Source: Salvia splendens
Taxonomy: Eukaryota > Streptophyta > Magnoliopsida > Lamiales > Lamiaceae
Direction: 5' to 3'
DNA: 64,000 bases
Assembly (NCBI RefSeq): GCF_004379255.2
Contig: NC_056046.1
Span: 434,001 to 498,000, forward strand
Below the pieces are notes generated by a model that saw only the letters and a program-made list of their open reading frames with translations, searched no databases and was not told where the DNA came from. Numbering within the stretch: position 1 is the first letter of the stretch; each line of letters begins with the position of its first letter. The translations under genes and the position numbers were made by a program. Below are positions 1 through 10,391 of the stretch, piece by piece.

Positions 1-105
1 TAAATTTATACTATTCTTTAACTTATGAAAAATGTGCATGCATTTTTTCCCTTTAGCATTCTTCACTAATATGAATTTGACCGAGCTCTTCCAATTTTCA
101 CTTAG

Positions 106-417
106 GCTATTGAGTTGAAGGAGAAAGGAAACTTGTTGGAGCTAGTCGAGCGGAGATTAGAGTCGAGCTTCAACCAGGAAGAGATTGCTAGAGCTATCAA
201 TGTGGCGCTCATTTGCACGAATGAGGTAGCTGCAGAAAGGCACGTACTTGAGGAAGGGGAAAGACAGCGTTCCAAACTTGGTTTCTGAGTTGGTAAGGCG
301 AAACCTGATGAGGGTGTTTCCATGGATGCGCCTTGGAGTGGCTATTCTACTTCTGCTGCTGATCTATATCCACAAACTAATGGGAGAAGAGAGGTTTTTA
401 GTGGAAGCTTTTACTGA
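106..417 (+). pseudogene. LRR-malectin receptor kinase, last exon (relic)
   Basis: After an AG acceptor at 104-105 the frame reads the end of a subfamily-VIII LRR receptor kinase domain (KEKGNLLELVERR, then ARAINVALICTNEVAAER). In relatives the next residues are a PTM-type segment and the C-terminal tail. Here the frame shifts just after AAER and runs to a stop, while the tail continues in another frame (MDAPWSGYSTSAADLYPQTN, then GRREVF) and ends at TGA 415-417. The exon is therefore broken, and the rest of the kinase lies outside the window. The same tail recurs near 8.1 and 11.4 kb, so this locus was part of a duplicated receptor-kinase cluster. Recognised from family motifs only. Confidence 0.7.
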
Positions 418-1708
418 ACAATAAAACAATCTTGTGTTGTTGAAGATATGAAATGCGAATGATTGATAATGTTTTAGAATTTATTTATTAACAATGTCGT
501 AGATTTTGAGTATGATCAACATCGCATGCACGGATTCAGGCGATAGGTAGTGTGCCGCCGACATGATGGTCGGACTTCAAAAGCATTTTAATTTGAAGAT
601 TGTATATGGGCCTTATCCCAAGGTTTTGCCACTCTTTGTTGTCCATATTGGTTGAAATCTATATTCAATTATTGCGATTCACATCGCGATTGAAACATTT
701 ATTGGTTTTGTCAATTTTTGGAAAAAAAAAAAGAGCAATTCATATTGTTTAGGACCGAATATAGAAAATATAATTTTTTGAACCAAAAATAGCGTCAAGC
801 ATCGATTAGTTTATTAATTGGGTATAAAGTTAGTTCGCAGGTAGTTTTTTCAAAATTGGCCAATAAATAGACAGATTTGTACGCAAAAATACCAAACATA
901 ATGTTTTGAACCAAAAATAATGAAATGACCATATGTTTAAAATCACTTTTGACTTTAGTTTTAATTTTTTCTCTCTTTTTTTTCACTTTATAGGAGTACA
1001 ATTTGCAATATATTTTTTTATAGGAGTAGATCTTATTTCAATTAATAGGCAAATATGCATATTCTAGCAAATTTAAATTAAATCAATCACATTTTATTAA
1101 TAGAGAATAAAAGAAATGGAAAATATAAAAATGGCAAAAAATAAAATTGGAGGATGAAAGACCATTTAAAAAAGTAGAAAAAGTAAATGGTCGCTCCGCC
1201 CGCAGCATGCCCGCCAAAATGGAAACAGTTATAGATGCTCTAAAACAAAGATTTTGCAAGATATTTTCAATAAGGAAAAGAATATATTAGCTCGGAATAT
1301 AAAAAATGGTTTCTCAACCATTGATTTTATTTACCCAATAATCAATTGGTACGACAAAAACTAAATTTCCCCCATTACCCCATGCAAATAATTTCCATTC
1401 CTAATCACATATAAACCCTAATTAAATTGGGAGAAAATATGAGTTGGTGGACAAGTGAATCCACGAAGGAGCCACACATGGAAAATATATAACGTGAATC
1501 TAAATTTATTCATGATTCCAAAATATGAAAAAAATTTCCCCAAAATTAATGACCCTCTCATGAAAACATAAAAAAATCTACAGTGAAATACTACATACCA
1601 TCTTTATTCCAAACCTTCATTTTCCATAAATAAATTATTCTCACGGAAAGAAAATATTGACACGTAAAAGATAGTCGACTTTGAAACCCTAAATATGGTG
1701 ACGTGCAC
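418..1708. other. Intergenic spacer
   Basis: AT-rich sequence with no supported gene. A stretch near 770-960 resembles part of the spacer near 20.0 kb (both contain a TTTTGAACCAAA tract and a nearby CATATGTTTAA), so it may be transposon-derived. The only open frame (795-1001, reverse) is low-complexity. Confidence 0.5.
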
Positions 1709-1716
1709 TATAAAAA
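1709..1716 (+). promoter_or_regulatory. TATA box of the glycosyltransferase gene
   Basis: TATAAAAA lies 78 bp upstream of the UGT start codon, and a G-box-like GTGACGTGCAC core ends just before it. Spacing suits a 5' leader of about 50 nt. Position and consensus are seen; function is inferred. Confidence 0.55.
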
Positions 1717-1793
1717 TGGCACCATCCTTCTCCTCTTTAATCAATCACATTTCTCAACTCAATCATAAGAAAATTTGTAATTTGTAATTTGTG

Positions 1794-3125
1794 ATGGAAC
1801 GTTTAACCTTCGTGATGTTCCCGTGGCTCGCCCACGGCCACATCTCCCCCTACCTCGAGCTCGCCAAGCGCCTCTCCCGCCACAACTTATCCGTCCACCT
1901 CTGCTCCACCGCCGCCAACTTCAAGTCCATCGAGCACAGCCTCGGCGCCGCCTCCTCCATCCGCCTCGTCCCGCTCCACCTCCCGGAGACCTACCTCGAC
2001 GCCAAATTCCACACCACCAACGGCCTCCCGCCCGACCTCATGCCCTTCCTCAAGCGGACGCTCGACCTGGCCGCCCCCGAGCTCCGCCGCGTCTTCAACG
2101 AGCTCCAGCCCGACCTCCTCGTCTACGACTTCCTCCAGCCGTGGGCACCGCTGGTCGCGAAGGAGCGCGGCGTCCCGGCCGTGGAGTTCATCACCAGCAC
2201 CGCCACCATGATGGCCTACCTCTTCCACTTCTTCTCCTACCCCGAAGCCGCCTTCCCCTTCCCGGAGATTTACTACCGGGACTACGAGCTCCCCCACCGC
2301 GAGAGACTTCTCGCGGTGGCCGAGGAGGTGAGGGTAGACGCCTTTGCCGGGGTCCACCGCTCAAACGACATCGTTTTAATCAAGGGGTTTAGGGAGATTG
2401 AGTCAAAGTATAGTGACTATTTGGAGGAGTTGTTGGGGAAAAAAATTGTGGCTGTAGGTGCACTAGTTCAAGAAGCAGTTCCCATTAGCCATGAATTGAT
2501 CCAATGGTTGGACAATAAGGGGAAGAATTCCACTATATTTGTGTCTTTTGGGAGTGAGTATTTTCTTACAAGGGAAGATATGATGGAGCTTGCTCATGGT
2601 TTGGAGCTTTCCATGTTGAACTTTATATGGGTGGTGAGGTTTCCCAAAAGGGAGGAGAAGATTGTTCTAGAAGATTCTTTGCCACTAGGGTTTCTTGAGA
2701 GGGTGGAGGGGAGGGGCTTGGTGGTGGAGGGGTGGGCCCCACAGGCTCAGATTCTAGGGCATGAGAGTGTTGGGGGTTTTGTGAGCCATTGTGGCATTAG
2801 CTCAATGATGGAGAGCATGAAGTTTGGTGTGCCTATCATAGCTATGCCTATGCATCTTGACCAGCCCCTCAATGCTAGGCTGGTGGAGCTGATTGGTGTG
2901 GGCGTGGAGGTCGTCCGGAACGCGCGTGGGATGCTCGAGAGGGAGGCCGTGGCCCGGGTCATACGCAGCGTTGTGGCGGACGAGGGCCTTAGGATGAGTT
3001 CTAACCGCATGAGTGAGATGATACGGCTTAAGGGCGATGAAGAAATCGACGAGGTCGTGGAATCTTTTCTCAAGCTTTGCGATAACAAAAACAACAACAA
3101 GAAGACCATTAATGGCTTCCACTGA
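1794..3125 (+). CDS. UDP-glycosyltransferase, UGT94/UGT91-like (GT1 family)
   Basis: Intact single-exon gene of 443 aa that transfers a sugar from a UDP-sugar to a plant specialised metabolite in the cytosol. N-terminal FPWLAHGHISPYLELAKRL carries the family's catalytic His (H16), with the partner Asp at D112 (VYDFLQPWA). The PSPG donor-binding box spans residues 314-357, starting WAPQ and ending HLDQ. The acidic PSPG residues and final Gln are present, but position 22, nearly always Trp (HCGW), is Ile335 (HCGI). The MPMHLDQPLNARLVE block is typical of UGT94-type enzymes that extend an existing sugar on flavonoid, lignan or apocarotenoid glycosides. The start is ATG 1794; an in-frame GTG precedes it. 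The first half is strongly GC-rich. Sugar and acceptor cannot be read from sequence alone. Confidence 0.93.
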   Translation: MERLTFVMFPWLAHGHISPYLELAKRLSRHNLSVHLCSTAANFKSIEHSLGAASSIRLVPLHLPETYLDAKFHTTNGLPPDLMPFLKRTLDLAAPELRRVFNELQPDLLVYDFLQPWAPLVAKERGVPAVEFITSTATMMAYLFHFFSYPEAAFPFPEIYYRDYELPHRERLLAVAEEVRVDAFAGVHRSNDIVLIKGFREIESKYSDYLEELLGKKIVAVGALVQEAVPISHELIQWLDNKGKNSTIFVSFGSEYFLTREDMMELAHGLELSMLNFIWVVRFPKREEKIVLEDSLPLGFLERVEGRGLVVEGWAPQAQILGHESVGGFVSHCGISSMMESMKFGVPIIAMPMHLDQPLNARLVELIGVGVEVVRNARGMLEREAVARVIRSVVADEGLRMSSNRMSEMIRLKGDEEIDEVVESFLKLCDNKNNNKKTINGFH

Positions 3126-3938
3126 ACTATATTTATTGCTCTCTGATTTCTTGTTAATTAATTAACTAATAGTACTAGTTTCTTTTTAGTTTATGAACTG
3201 CAGAAAATTGTGTTCCATTTAATTATTACTTACAAATAAGACAGCTTGTTTTTGAGATATTAATGACATGATACATTTGTCGTTAGGTTTTTTTTGTTAC
3301 ACACATAAAAAGTGTATGACCTTTAAAAGGTCGGTTCTTTCAAATATAATATTTTGCCAAAAATCCATCAAGAATGATTCAATACCGTGAAAATTTAACT
3401 CTTTATGTTAATGAATAATTATCAAAATATTCTTAAAGTTTCGCATTACTTGATTACAATTCGGATGAGGAACAGTGTAAAAAATGGTGGAAATCTTGAG
3501 TTCCATAGCCTTGCTAAATTTTCAAATTTGATTTTTACTTTGGCAACTAATTTGAAATATCATAATAGTTTTATATAAATCATACAAAGAGTTCCACTTT
3601 TGGGGCAGTGGTAGAAGATCGTCGTCAGCTTTTGAAAGTGGTCTCTAGATCGATCCTCTATGAGGTTTGTAAGACGATCAACGAAGTAGGGTGCCCACAC
3701 GCTTGCTCGGGCATAGGATTTCATAGCTGAGAGCAAGTATTGGTTGAATTGCATTCCAATTTTTATTCACGATGGAATAGTTATGGATTTGGTTGAATAA
3801 TATATGACATTTGGTGTAAAAATACTACAAAATATCATTTGTCTGTTTCATACATTACGCCTTTAACTTTTTGCCAATATGGAGTACGAAATGTTTCATC
3901 ATTATTTCATTGTGATACAAAATCAATAAATTTAGCTC
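3126..3938. other. UGT 3' flank and spacer
   Basis: AT-rich 3' flank of the glycosyltransferase gene. Apart from a tRNA-like SINE candidate near 3.6 kb, nothing coding is supported. Confidence 0.5.
3596..3765 (+). mobile_element. Possible tRNA-derived SINE
   Basis: TGGGGCAGTGGTAGAAG resembles a tRNA A box and GATCGATCC about 35 nt further on fits a polymerase III B box (GWTCRANNC). The block is less AT-rich than its surroundings. No tail or target duplication was resolved. A 64-codon reverse ORF over the same interval matches no family I recognise. Confidence 0.3.
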
Positions 3939-4430
3939 GCTGACTGAAAAAGAATTTAAAATTGAAAAATAACACGGTCCAAATTGAAGAAAAATAAAAT
4001 AATGACGTAGCTAAGCCTACCATTAGTCCATTACTTTTTCAAATAATAATAATTACAAAAATATCAAATATGGTCATTAGTTTTTATGCAAAATTACAAT
4101 AATTATTTTAATTACATGAAGCACTTCAGAGTTATATTTCTCATCATATTGAGTTTAAGTTTGGATTATATTGAATTCTTAAAAGAAAGATTATATTTGG
4201 TAAATATTTTATTTATTTTCCGACAATGAATTAAGAATGATTTGGTAAATATTTCATTTATTTTCCGACAATGAATGAGGATTCAATAAAATCCAAACTC
4301 AAATTAAATAAGATAAGAAATACGACTCTGAAATGCGCCATATAATTAAAAAAAGATAAATTATTGTGACTTTTTTCAACAAAAAAGTCATAATAATTTA
4401 TGGTTTAATATTTGACAAATCTTTCTTTTA

Positions 4431-4894
4431 GGTCATGTTTGGTTGGCGGGAAAGTAAAGTTGGCAAGGAAAATGATTCCTGGAAAAACGAATCCCGGGAA
4501 TATTATTTTAGTTATTATTACGATGGATAGTTTAAATATGGATTATACATCATAATATATAATAATATAATAATAAATAAGATTATTATTATTATTATTA
4601 TCATTATATTTACTTAATTTTTAATTGAATAATTTTATAATTTAAAATTTCGCTACAATTTTATTGATAATTACTAATTTATAAATTAATAATTATTATA
4701 TTATTATATAATTATAATTATATTTAATTATTTAATAAATTATTATTATTATGATAATAAAAATAAATATTAATAATATAGTTATAATTATGATAATTTG
4801 AATTATAGTTATTTATTATCCTGAAATTAAGTATAGTTTATACTTTTAAATTATTTTTAAAACATTATAATAAATAATAACAATAATGATGATG

Positions 4895-4926
<32 letters not shown>

Positions 4927-5142
4927 CTATATTGCATTAAATATGTAAGAATCCTAAAACTGGGAAAAAGAATACCTAAGAAAAGTTAGGATTCAGAATC
5001 CTGGAAAGTTGTACTAACTTTCCTTGTTTCAGGATTTTGATTACTTTCCCAGTTTGATTAAAAACGGAAACAAACACAGGATTTTAAAATTTAAGGAATC
5101 AGATTACTTTCCCAGACAGAATCCTGGCAACCAAACATGGCC
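4431..5142. mobile_element. PIF/Harbinger (Tourist-like) MITE, 712 bp
   Basis: Terminal inverted repeats GGTCATGTTTGGTTGG and, read from the other end, GGCCATGTTTGGTTGCC, flanked by the 3-bp target duplication TTA (4428-4430 and 5143-5145). The core is AT-rich with no transposase. The tandem copy at about 9.1 kb holds the uninterrupted site (CTTTCTTTTA joined directly to AGGATTCATTG), which confirms the boundaries and shows insertion after the duplication. Confidence 0.85.
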
Positions 5143-5645
5143 TTAATGATTTATTGTCGGAAAATAAATTAAATATTACCCAAATTCATTCTTTTAAGGA
5201 CTCAATATTTCCCAAATCTTTCTTTTGAAAATTCATTATTTGCCAAATCTTTCTATTATGGTTCTTATTCTAATCTGTTGAATATTATTTTAAAAAATTT
5301 TATTTAAGAATGTATTACGAATACAATTAATAATAGTACTATATGTAGTATTGTTTGGTTTGCAAGATTTAGATGATTGAATACATACTAGTATTATGTA
5401 CTATTGCTGTATATAATATCACAAATTATATAAGAAAACAATTAATTAGGAGTAGTATAATCTAAATTAATTAAGCCAAATAGTAAATTCAAACCCATTA
5501 ATTAAATTAATTAAGCCTATTAAGCCAACTAATAAATCAAACTAAGTAAATTAACTTAAGTTAATTAAATTAGGTAATTAGAGCAAATTAGGTAATCTGT
5601 TCAAATGAATTAAGCTCGGCCCATTAAAAATTCCTTTCACTCACT

Positions 5646-5653
5646 TATAAAAA
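5646..5653 (+). promoter_or_regulatory. TATA box of HMA gene copy 1
   Basis: TATAAAAA follows a GGCCCATT motif about 30 bp upstream, a TCP-type site II element common in plant promoters. The same arrangement precedes copy 2. A GGTAAATC donor near 5730 and the TTGCAG acceptor near 6535 suggest an intron in the 5' leader. Confidence 0.5.
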
Positions 5654-6559
5654 CAGACCACGTTGATATCCTATCCCATTCATTTTGACTTAAAATTGAC
5701 GTCTTCCTCGCAATTTTTCTGCACTTCACGGTAAATCCATCTCTCTCCTTTCATATTTCTTCTCTAAAAACATGGAGAATTTGGATTTAAACGCAATATT
5801 CTATAAAAAAATGTGTGTATATATAGGGATTCAAATTTCTATGCAAAAGTTTCAAAGCACGTTTAACATATGTCTTTATTTTAATTATAAAATAATAGGA
5901 GTACTATCAAATTTTTATGTCTGTTTAGTTGTTACATATACCATTAATTTACGTCTGTGTTTAGATGTTAGACGCTAGTTTTTAATTTAAAAGTTTCTTA
6001 ATTTTAATTTTTTATGAGTTATAGATGATACTTGAGTGAAATGGTCGATATTTAATTGCTTCATTATAAATTTTGGTAGAAAATTCCAATTATGCAATAT
6101 ATTTTGTTATGATTTACAGATTATACAATTTGTTTTGTTATGATTTACAAATTACACAAATTAGAAGACACTCTAATCTTGGATAATTTGTTTATTACTA
6201 TAATACTACGATTCTTTGCCCTTGTATTAAAAATCCTTGATCGGATCATATAAAATGACCAATTATTTGTTGCTAATTTTGAGAAATATATATTTTTCTC
6301 CAATTTGATAACACTATATATATTCAATCTATATATGGCATTAAAATGTTAATTTATGCATGTTCCAAATCTCTCTCTATATTAGTATTTATTTTAGAAG
6401 CCTCATTTGATTTACCTTCCTTAATATAGTTAATATTATAAGATATTTCAATCTTTCGTTCAATTTATCCCCTTTAGATTCAAATCAGTTCATTATATAT
6501 ATGTAGCTAAATCAAATTACTACAATCAATTGCAGCTTTTCACCAAGAATTTCTCCCTC

Positions 6560-7114
6560 ATGGATGATTACGCAAATTTGGTAAATATGCATTTTCAATT
6601 TCTTCTATTATTTTCTATTTATTGAATATTTTACTAAGTTTCTTACTCTTGAAATTGCAGCGTTGTGTTCTAAGAGTTGATCCTCGATGCTACTCATGCA
6701 AGAGACACACTATGGAAATACTGAGTTCGGTCGTTGGTAATGAATATTTTATTTATGCGATTAATAGTATCTTCCAATTTTTGAAGAAATGAATCTCACA
6801 ATAATTATTTGCAAGGAACATACGATATCACGTTAGATGCTGAGAGAAGGGAGGCAACAATCGTGGGGCAAGTCGACCCGAATTATTGCCTCAGAGCCAT
6901 GACGAGATGCTATGGACATGCTGAACCCGTGTGGGCAAATCTCAGCCATCCAAGAATGCAAGGCCAATCTTATGGCTATGGTGGCTACAGAGATTCCTAT
7001 GGCCCACTCGACTATCCAACTCGGATGATTCGTGATTATTCTTACACTCCAAACAACATCAACTATGACTACGAATATGATCGTAGACTACGTGACCCGT
7101 CCTTATGGTTTTAG
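6560..7114 (+). CDS. HMA-domain protein, HIPP-like, copy 1 (lost CaaX)
   Basis: Small heavy-metal-associated domain protein of 131 aa. Exons are 6560-6580, 6661-6736 and 6816-7114, all with GT-AG introns and matching phases. Residues 8-74 form a ferredoxin-like HMA fold (CVLRVDPRCYSCKRH) with the metal-binding pair C17 and C20, then a Tyr/Gly/Arg-rich tail. Family members bind transition metals and are usually prenylated at a C-terminal CaaX. Compared with copy 2, small insertions after the RLRDP codons shift the frame, giving a stop at 7112-7114 and no CaaX box. The gene may still make a soluble, unprenylated protein or be decaying. An upstream ATG at 5772 belongs to the predicted leader intron. 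Confidence 0.75.
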
Positions 7115-7441
7115 ATACCATCCCTTACTAGACAATGAAGAATCTATGAATCTAATGACTACTACTTCTCAGATTGCCTTATTTTGTGATAGTTTAGTTA
7201 TCTCATCACTCAAACTATTTATTCCTGTCGTTATGTAGGCTATAAATGTTTTTTGCACCTTACCCCAATATTTCCTAATCTCGTTCTATTTTGGTTTTTA
7301 TTATTTTTCCCTTTGCGCTGTTAGTTGCTGTGATTCTGAGCATTTAATTAAGAGTTGTTCTTGAATTGTTAGTTCAAATTTGATTTGATGGCGATTTTTT
7401 AGCATATGATTTAATTTTTTTTTAAATATAACCTCTGCTTA

Positions 7442-7937
7442 GAGCATCTTCATCCGTGCTCATTAGCAAGAGCACGGATGTGGGCCCGGACCACTTTTAT
7501 TCATTTTTTTACTCCCTACTCTTGTGCAAGAGCACAACACCATCCATTCTATTATTCAATTTAAATAATAACATTTACACAATATTAAAATACATTAAAA
7601 ATACCCGGAATACTATTACAAATTTAAAAAAATTAAAAATACATAATTCAAATCCTAAAAATTTAAAATTACATTAATTAAAATCCTAAAAATTAAAAAA
7701 TACATTAATTAATCAAAAAAATTTCTAAAAAACGGTAATAAACGACTCTATTTTTTGGGAATCCAATTTTTTTTGGGTATTATTTTTTATTTTTTTTAAA
7801 AAAAAGAAAATTCCTACGGCTAAGCCTTTGACTAATCGCGTGTCGCCACGTCAGCCTGCTCAGCGGCACGGACGGACAGCTGCGCAGCGGCAGACAGCGC
7901 ATGCCGCGCGTCCGTAAGGACACCGCTGCGGATGCTC
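7442..7937. mobile_element. PIF/Harbinger-type MITE, 496 bp
   Basis: Ends are GAGCATCTTCATCCG on the left and, reverse-complemented, GAGCATCCGCAGCGG on the right. The target duplication is TTA at 7439-7441 and 7938-7940. The right end is GC-rich. The duplicate locus at about 11.28 kb keeps the empty site (ACCTCTACTTATTATTCATTG). No coding capacity. Confidence 0.8.
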
Positions 7938-8060
7938 TTATTTTCATTGCTCATTTACTATGCCAAGTCATAATTTTTTGTACTAACTCGGTTAAGAGAA
8001 TTTTTGTTGTTTTCTTCCCCATTTAGAAAAATATATCAGTTGTTTGTAGTTTATAGACAT

Positions 8061-8130
8061 ATCAATATACAAACTATATATATTGGGACATAACCGCAGA
8101 AGAGAGGTTTTTAGAGGCAACTTTTACTGA
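8061..8130 (+). pseudogene. Receptor-kinase C-terminal relic (unit 1)
   Basis: Decayed copy of the tail coding sequence seen intact at about 365-417: an ACAAACT tract, then AGAAGAGAGGTTTTTAG and an ACTTTTACTGA end equivalent to the C-terminal Arg-Glu-Val-Phe to stop codons. It shows that a receptor-kinase gene once ended here, downstream of the HMA gene. Confidence 0.5.
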
Positions 8131-8683
8131 AAAATTAAACTATCTTGTTTAATAGTACTATGCTAGTATTATTGAAGATATGAAAAGTTGCCCATTTATT
8201 TGTGTGTACAAGTTTTTGAATCGATGATTTACACAGTGATTAAACTCAGAAATGATTTTTAAATTAATTCATGAAAACCAACGCCTCTTTTCTTTTCAAA
8301 TGGTTGTTTTTTCCTTTTACACAAACCATTATTCTTGGCTGCAAGCGATCCTCCAGCTCAATGTAATTTAAGAGCATTCACAAGTCATCGTTAGTCGGCT
8401 CGTAACATGGCCGACTCCAACAAGATATAACAAATATTGGTACGGTTCAGCAACGTCAATGATGCACATAATTTTAATAGGTTATCTATATATTGTTTTT
8501 AACTTGTTTTCTCAGTATGTTTTGTTTTTTTATCTTCAATTATATAAACTTTTATCATTGTTAGTTGTTCAAAAACATTACTATTTTATTTTATTTATAA
8601 ATATTAATTTTTCCGTATATAACAAGATAAGAAATATAAATAGATATACAAATAATGAAAATAATTAAAATAACTAATTTCTA

Positions 8684-8722
8684 CGACGCTCATGCCTTTC
8701 CTCAAGCGGACTCTCGACCTGA
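8684..8722 (+). pseudogene. 39-bp UGT fragment at the unit junction
   Basis: CTCATGCCTTTCCTCAAGCG and the following bases match the UGT coding sequence at about 2033-2070 with only a few differences, in the same orientation. The flanking sequence returns at once to duplicated spacer. This is a relic of a second UGT copy, or filler copied in at a deletion junction. Confidence 0.7.
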
Positions 8723-9379
8723 CATTGTAATAATTCCTATGGGACAAATAACAATAGTTTAGGTTGCTGAGAGAAAAAGTATTTAAAATGAAAAATAACA
8801 CAGTACAAATTGAAGAAAAATAAAATAATGACGTATAACTAAGCCTTCACTATCTTTTCAAATAATAACAATTATAAAAATATCAAATTGAGTTTGAGTT
8901 TTGATTTTATTGAATCTTTATTCATTGTCATAAAATAAATTAAATATGTACCGAATCTTTCTTTTAAGGATTCAATGAAATCTAAAGTCGATTCAATAAG
9001 ATGAGAAATACAACTCCCAAGTGTCATGTATTAAATCAAATTATTGTGAATTTTCTCCAAAAAAATCACAATAATTTATGGTTCAATATTTTCCAAATCT
9101 TTCTTTTAAGGATTCATTGTCCGTAAATAAATTAAATTATACCAAAAATTTCTTTTATGGATTCAATATTTGCCAAATCCTTCTTTTTATGGTTCTTATT
9201 CTAATCTGTAGGGTATTGTTTTCAAAATTTTATTTCAGAATTGTTTTTCATCAAAATCACGATCTTAAACGAAAGCTAGGTAGTATTGTTGATTTAGTTA
9301 AGTAACTAATTCAAATTATAATCCTTCTCATGAGAACCATCAACATCAAGATTTGAGAAAGATTAAATAATAATAGGAG

Positions 9380-9570
9380 TTTGTTCGATTTACACAATTA
9401 TTTCTCATGATTAAATATGTATTATGTTTGATTTATAAGATTTAATCACACAACATTGTAGATGAATAGTCCAATGATAATTAATACTAGTCACCCTCTC
9501 TAATTAAATTAATCTCACAACTTAATCCTAGATGGATAATCATATGATAATGAGTCATGGCAAGTATTGA
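9380..9570. mobile_element. Non-autonomous element related to 32476-32674
   Basis: Contains CACAACTTAATCCTAGATGG and a following GAGTCATGGCAA, which are the reverse complement of the element at about 32.5 kb, together with a shared TCTCATGATTAAATATGTAT-like tract. Ends are eroded and no target duplication was resolved. Confidence 0.45.
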
Positions 9571-9788
9571 ATATCATACTATATATAATATCCAAAATTA
9601 CAGTTTAAGAAAATAATTAATTTTAATCTAAATTAATTAAGCCAGATAGTAAATTCAAACCCATTAATTAAATTAATTAAGCCTTTAAGCCATAGTAAAT
9701 AAAACTAAGTAAATTAAGTTAACTTAATTAAATTAGGTCATGATCTGATCAAATTAATTAAGCTCGGCCCATTATCCTTTCACCTACT

Positions 9789-9796
9789 TATAAAAG
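9789..9796 (+). promoter_or_regulatory. TATA box of HMA gene copy 2
   Basis: TATAAAAG preceded by GGCCCATTA, the counterpart of the copy 1 promoter. A leader intron from about 9891 to 10369 is implied by GGTAAGTC and TTGCAG signals. Confidence 0.5.
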
Positions 9797-10391
9797 AGTC
9801 TCTGCTATTCATTTCGAGTTATATCATCTCCTATTCATTTTGACCTAAAACCTCTTCTCTCCCGATTTTTCTGCACTTCTAAGTTTTAACGGTAAGTCTT
9901 CCTTTCATATTTCTTCCCTAAAAACATGGAGAATTTGGATTTAGATGTATACAGAAATGTTATGTGAGTACTACTTTTTGATTTTTAAGTTTTCTTAATT
10001 TCAACTTTTGTGATTTATAGATGATTAACTGAAATCGTCGATAGAATTTAGTCGCTTCATTATAAATTCTGCTAGAAAATTTACAAATGACACAATTTGT
10101 TTTAATTGTTATTTATGATTTTCAAATTACAAATTAGAAGACACGAATTATTTATTGTTAAGTTTGAGAAAGATACTTTTCTCCATTTTGGAAACATATA
10201 TGGCCTAAATATTAATTTATGCATGTTCCAAATCTCTCTCGATATATATTATTCTTTTACCTTCCTTAATAGTATATTGTACTTCAATCTTTCGTTCAAT
10301 TTATCTCCTTTCGATTTAAATCAGTTCATTATATATAGCTAAATCAAATTGCTACAATCAATTGCAGCATTTCACCAAGAATTTTGCTCTC

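Larger units (their letters stand above)
3939..8764. repeat. Tandem segmental duplication, unit 1
   Basis: First copy of a unit containing an HMA gene, its promoter and flanks. It starts at GCTGACTGAAAAAG and runs to the equivalent point at 8765. Length is 4826 bp against 3527 bp for unit 2. Removing two MITEs (712 and 496 bp) and their target duplications brings it to about 3.6 kb. Shared blocks include the region with AATAATGACGTA, the repeated AATTAATTAAG promoter tract, all three exons and the decayed receptor-kinase tail. Confidence 0.8.

Noticed and set aside
1823..2392. Long overlapping ORFs on both strands of the UGT gene
   Set aside because: GC-rich codon-bias shadows of the UGT frame; Pro/Arg-rich with no domain.
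3560..3754. Reverse-strand 64-codon ORF
   Set aside because: No recognisable family; interval fits a tRNA-like SINE better.
5772..5978. 68-codon ORF downstream of the HMA copy 1 TATA box
   Set aside because: Lies inside the predicted leader intron; the matching frame is not open in the tandem copy near 9.93 kb.
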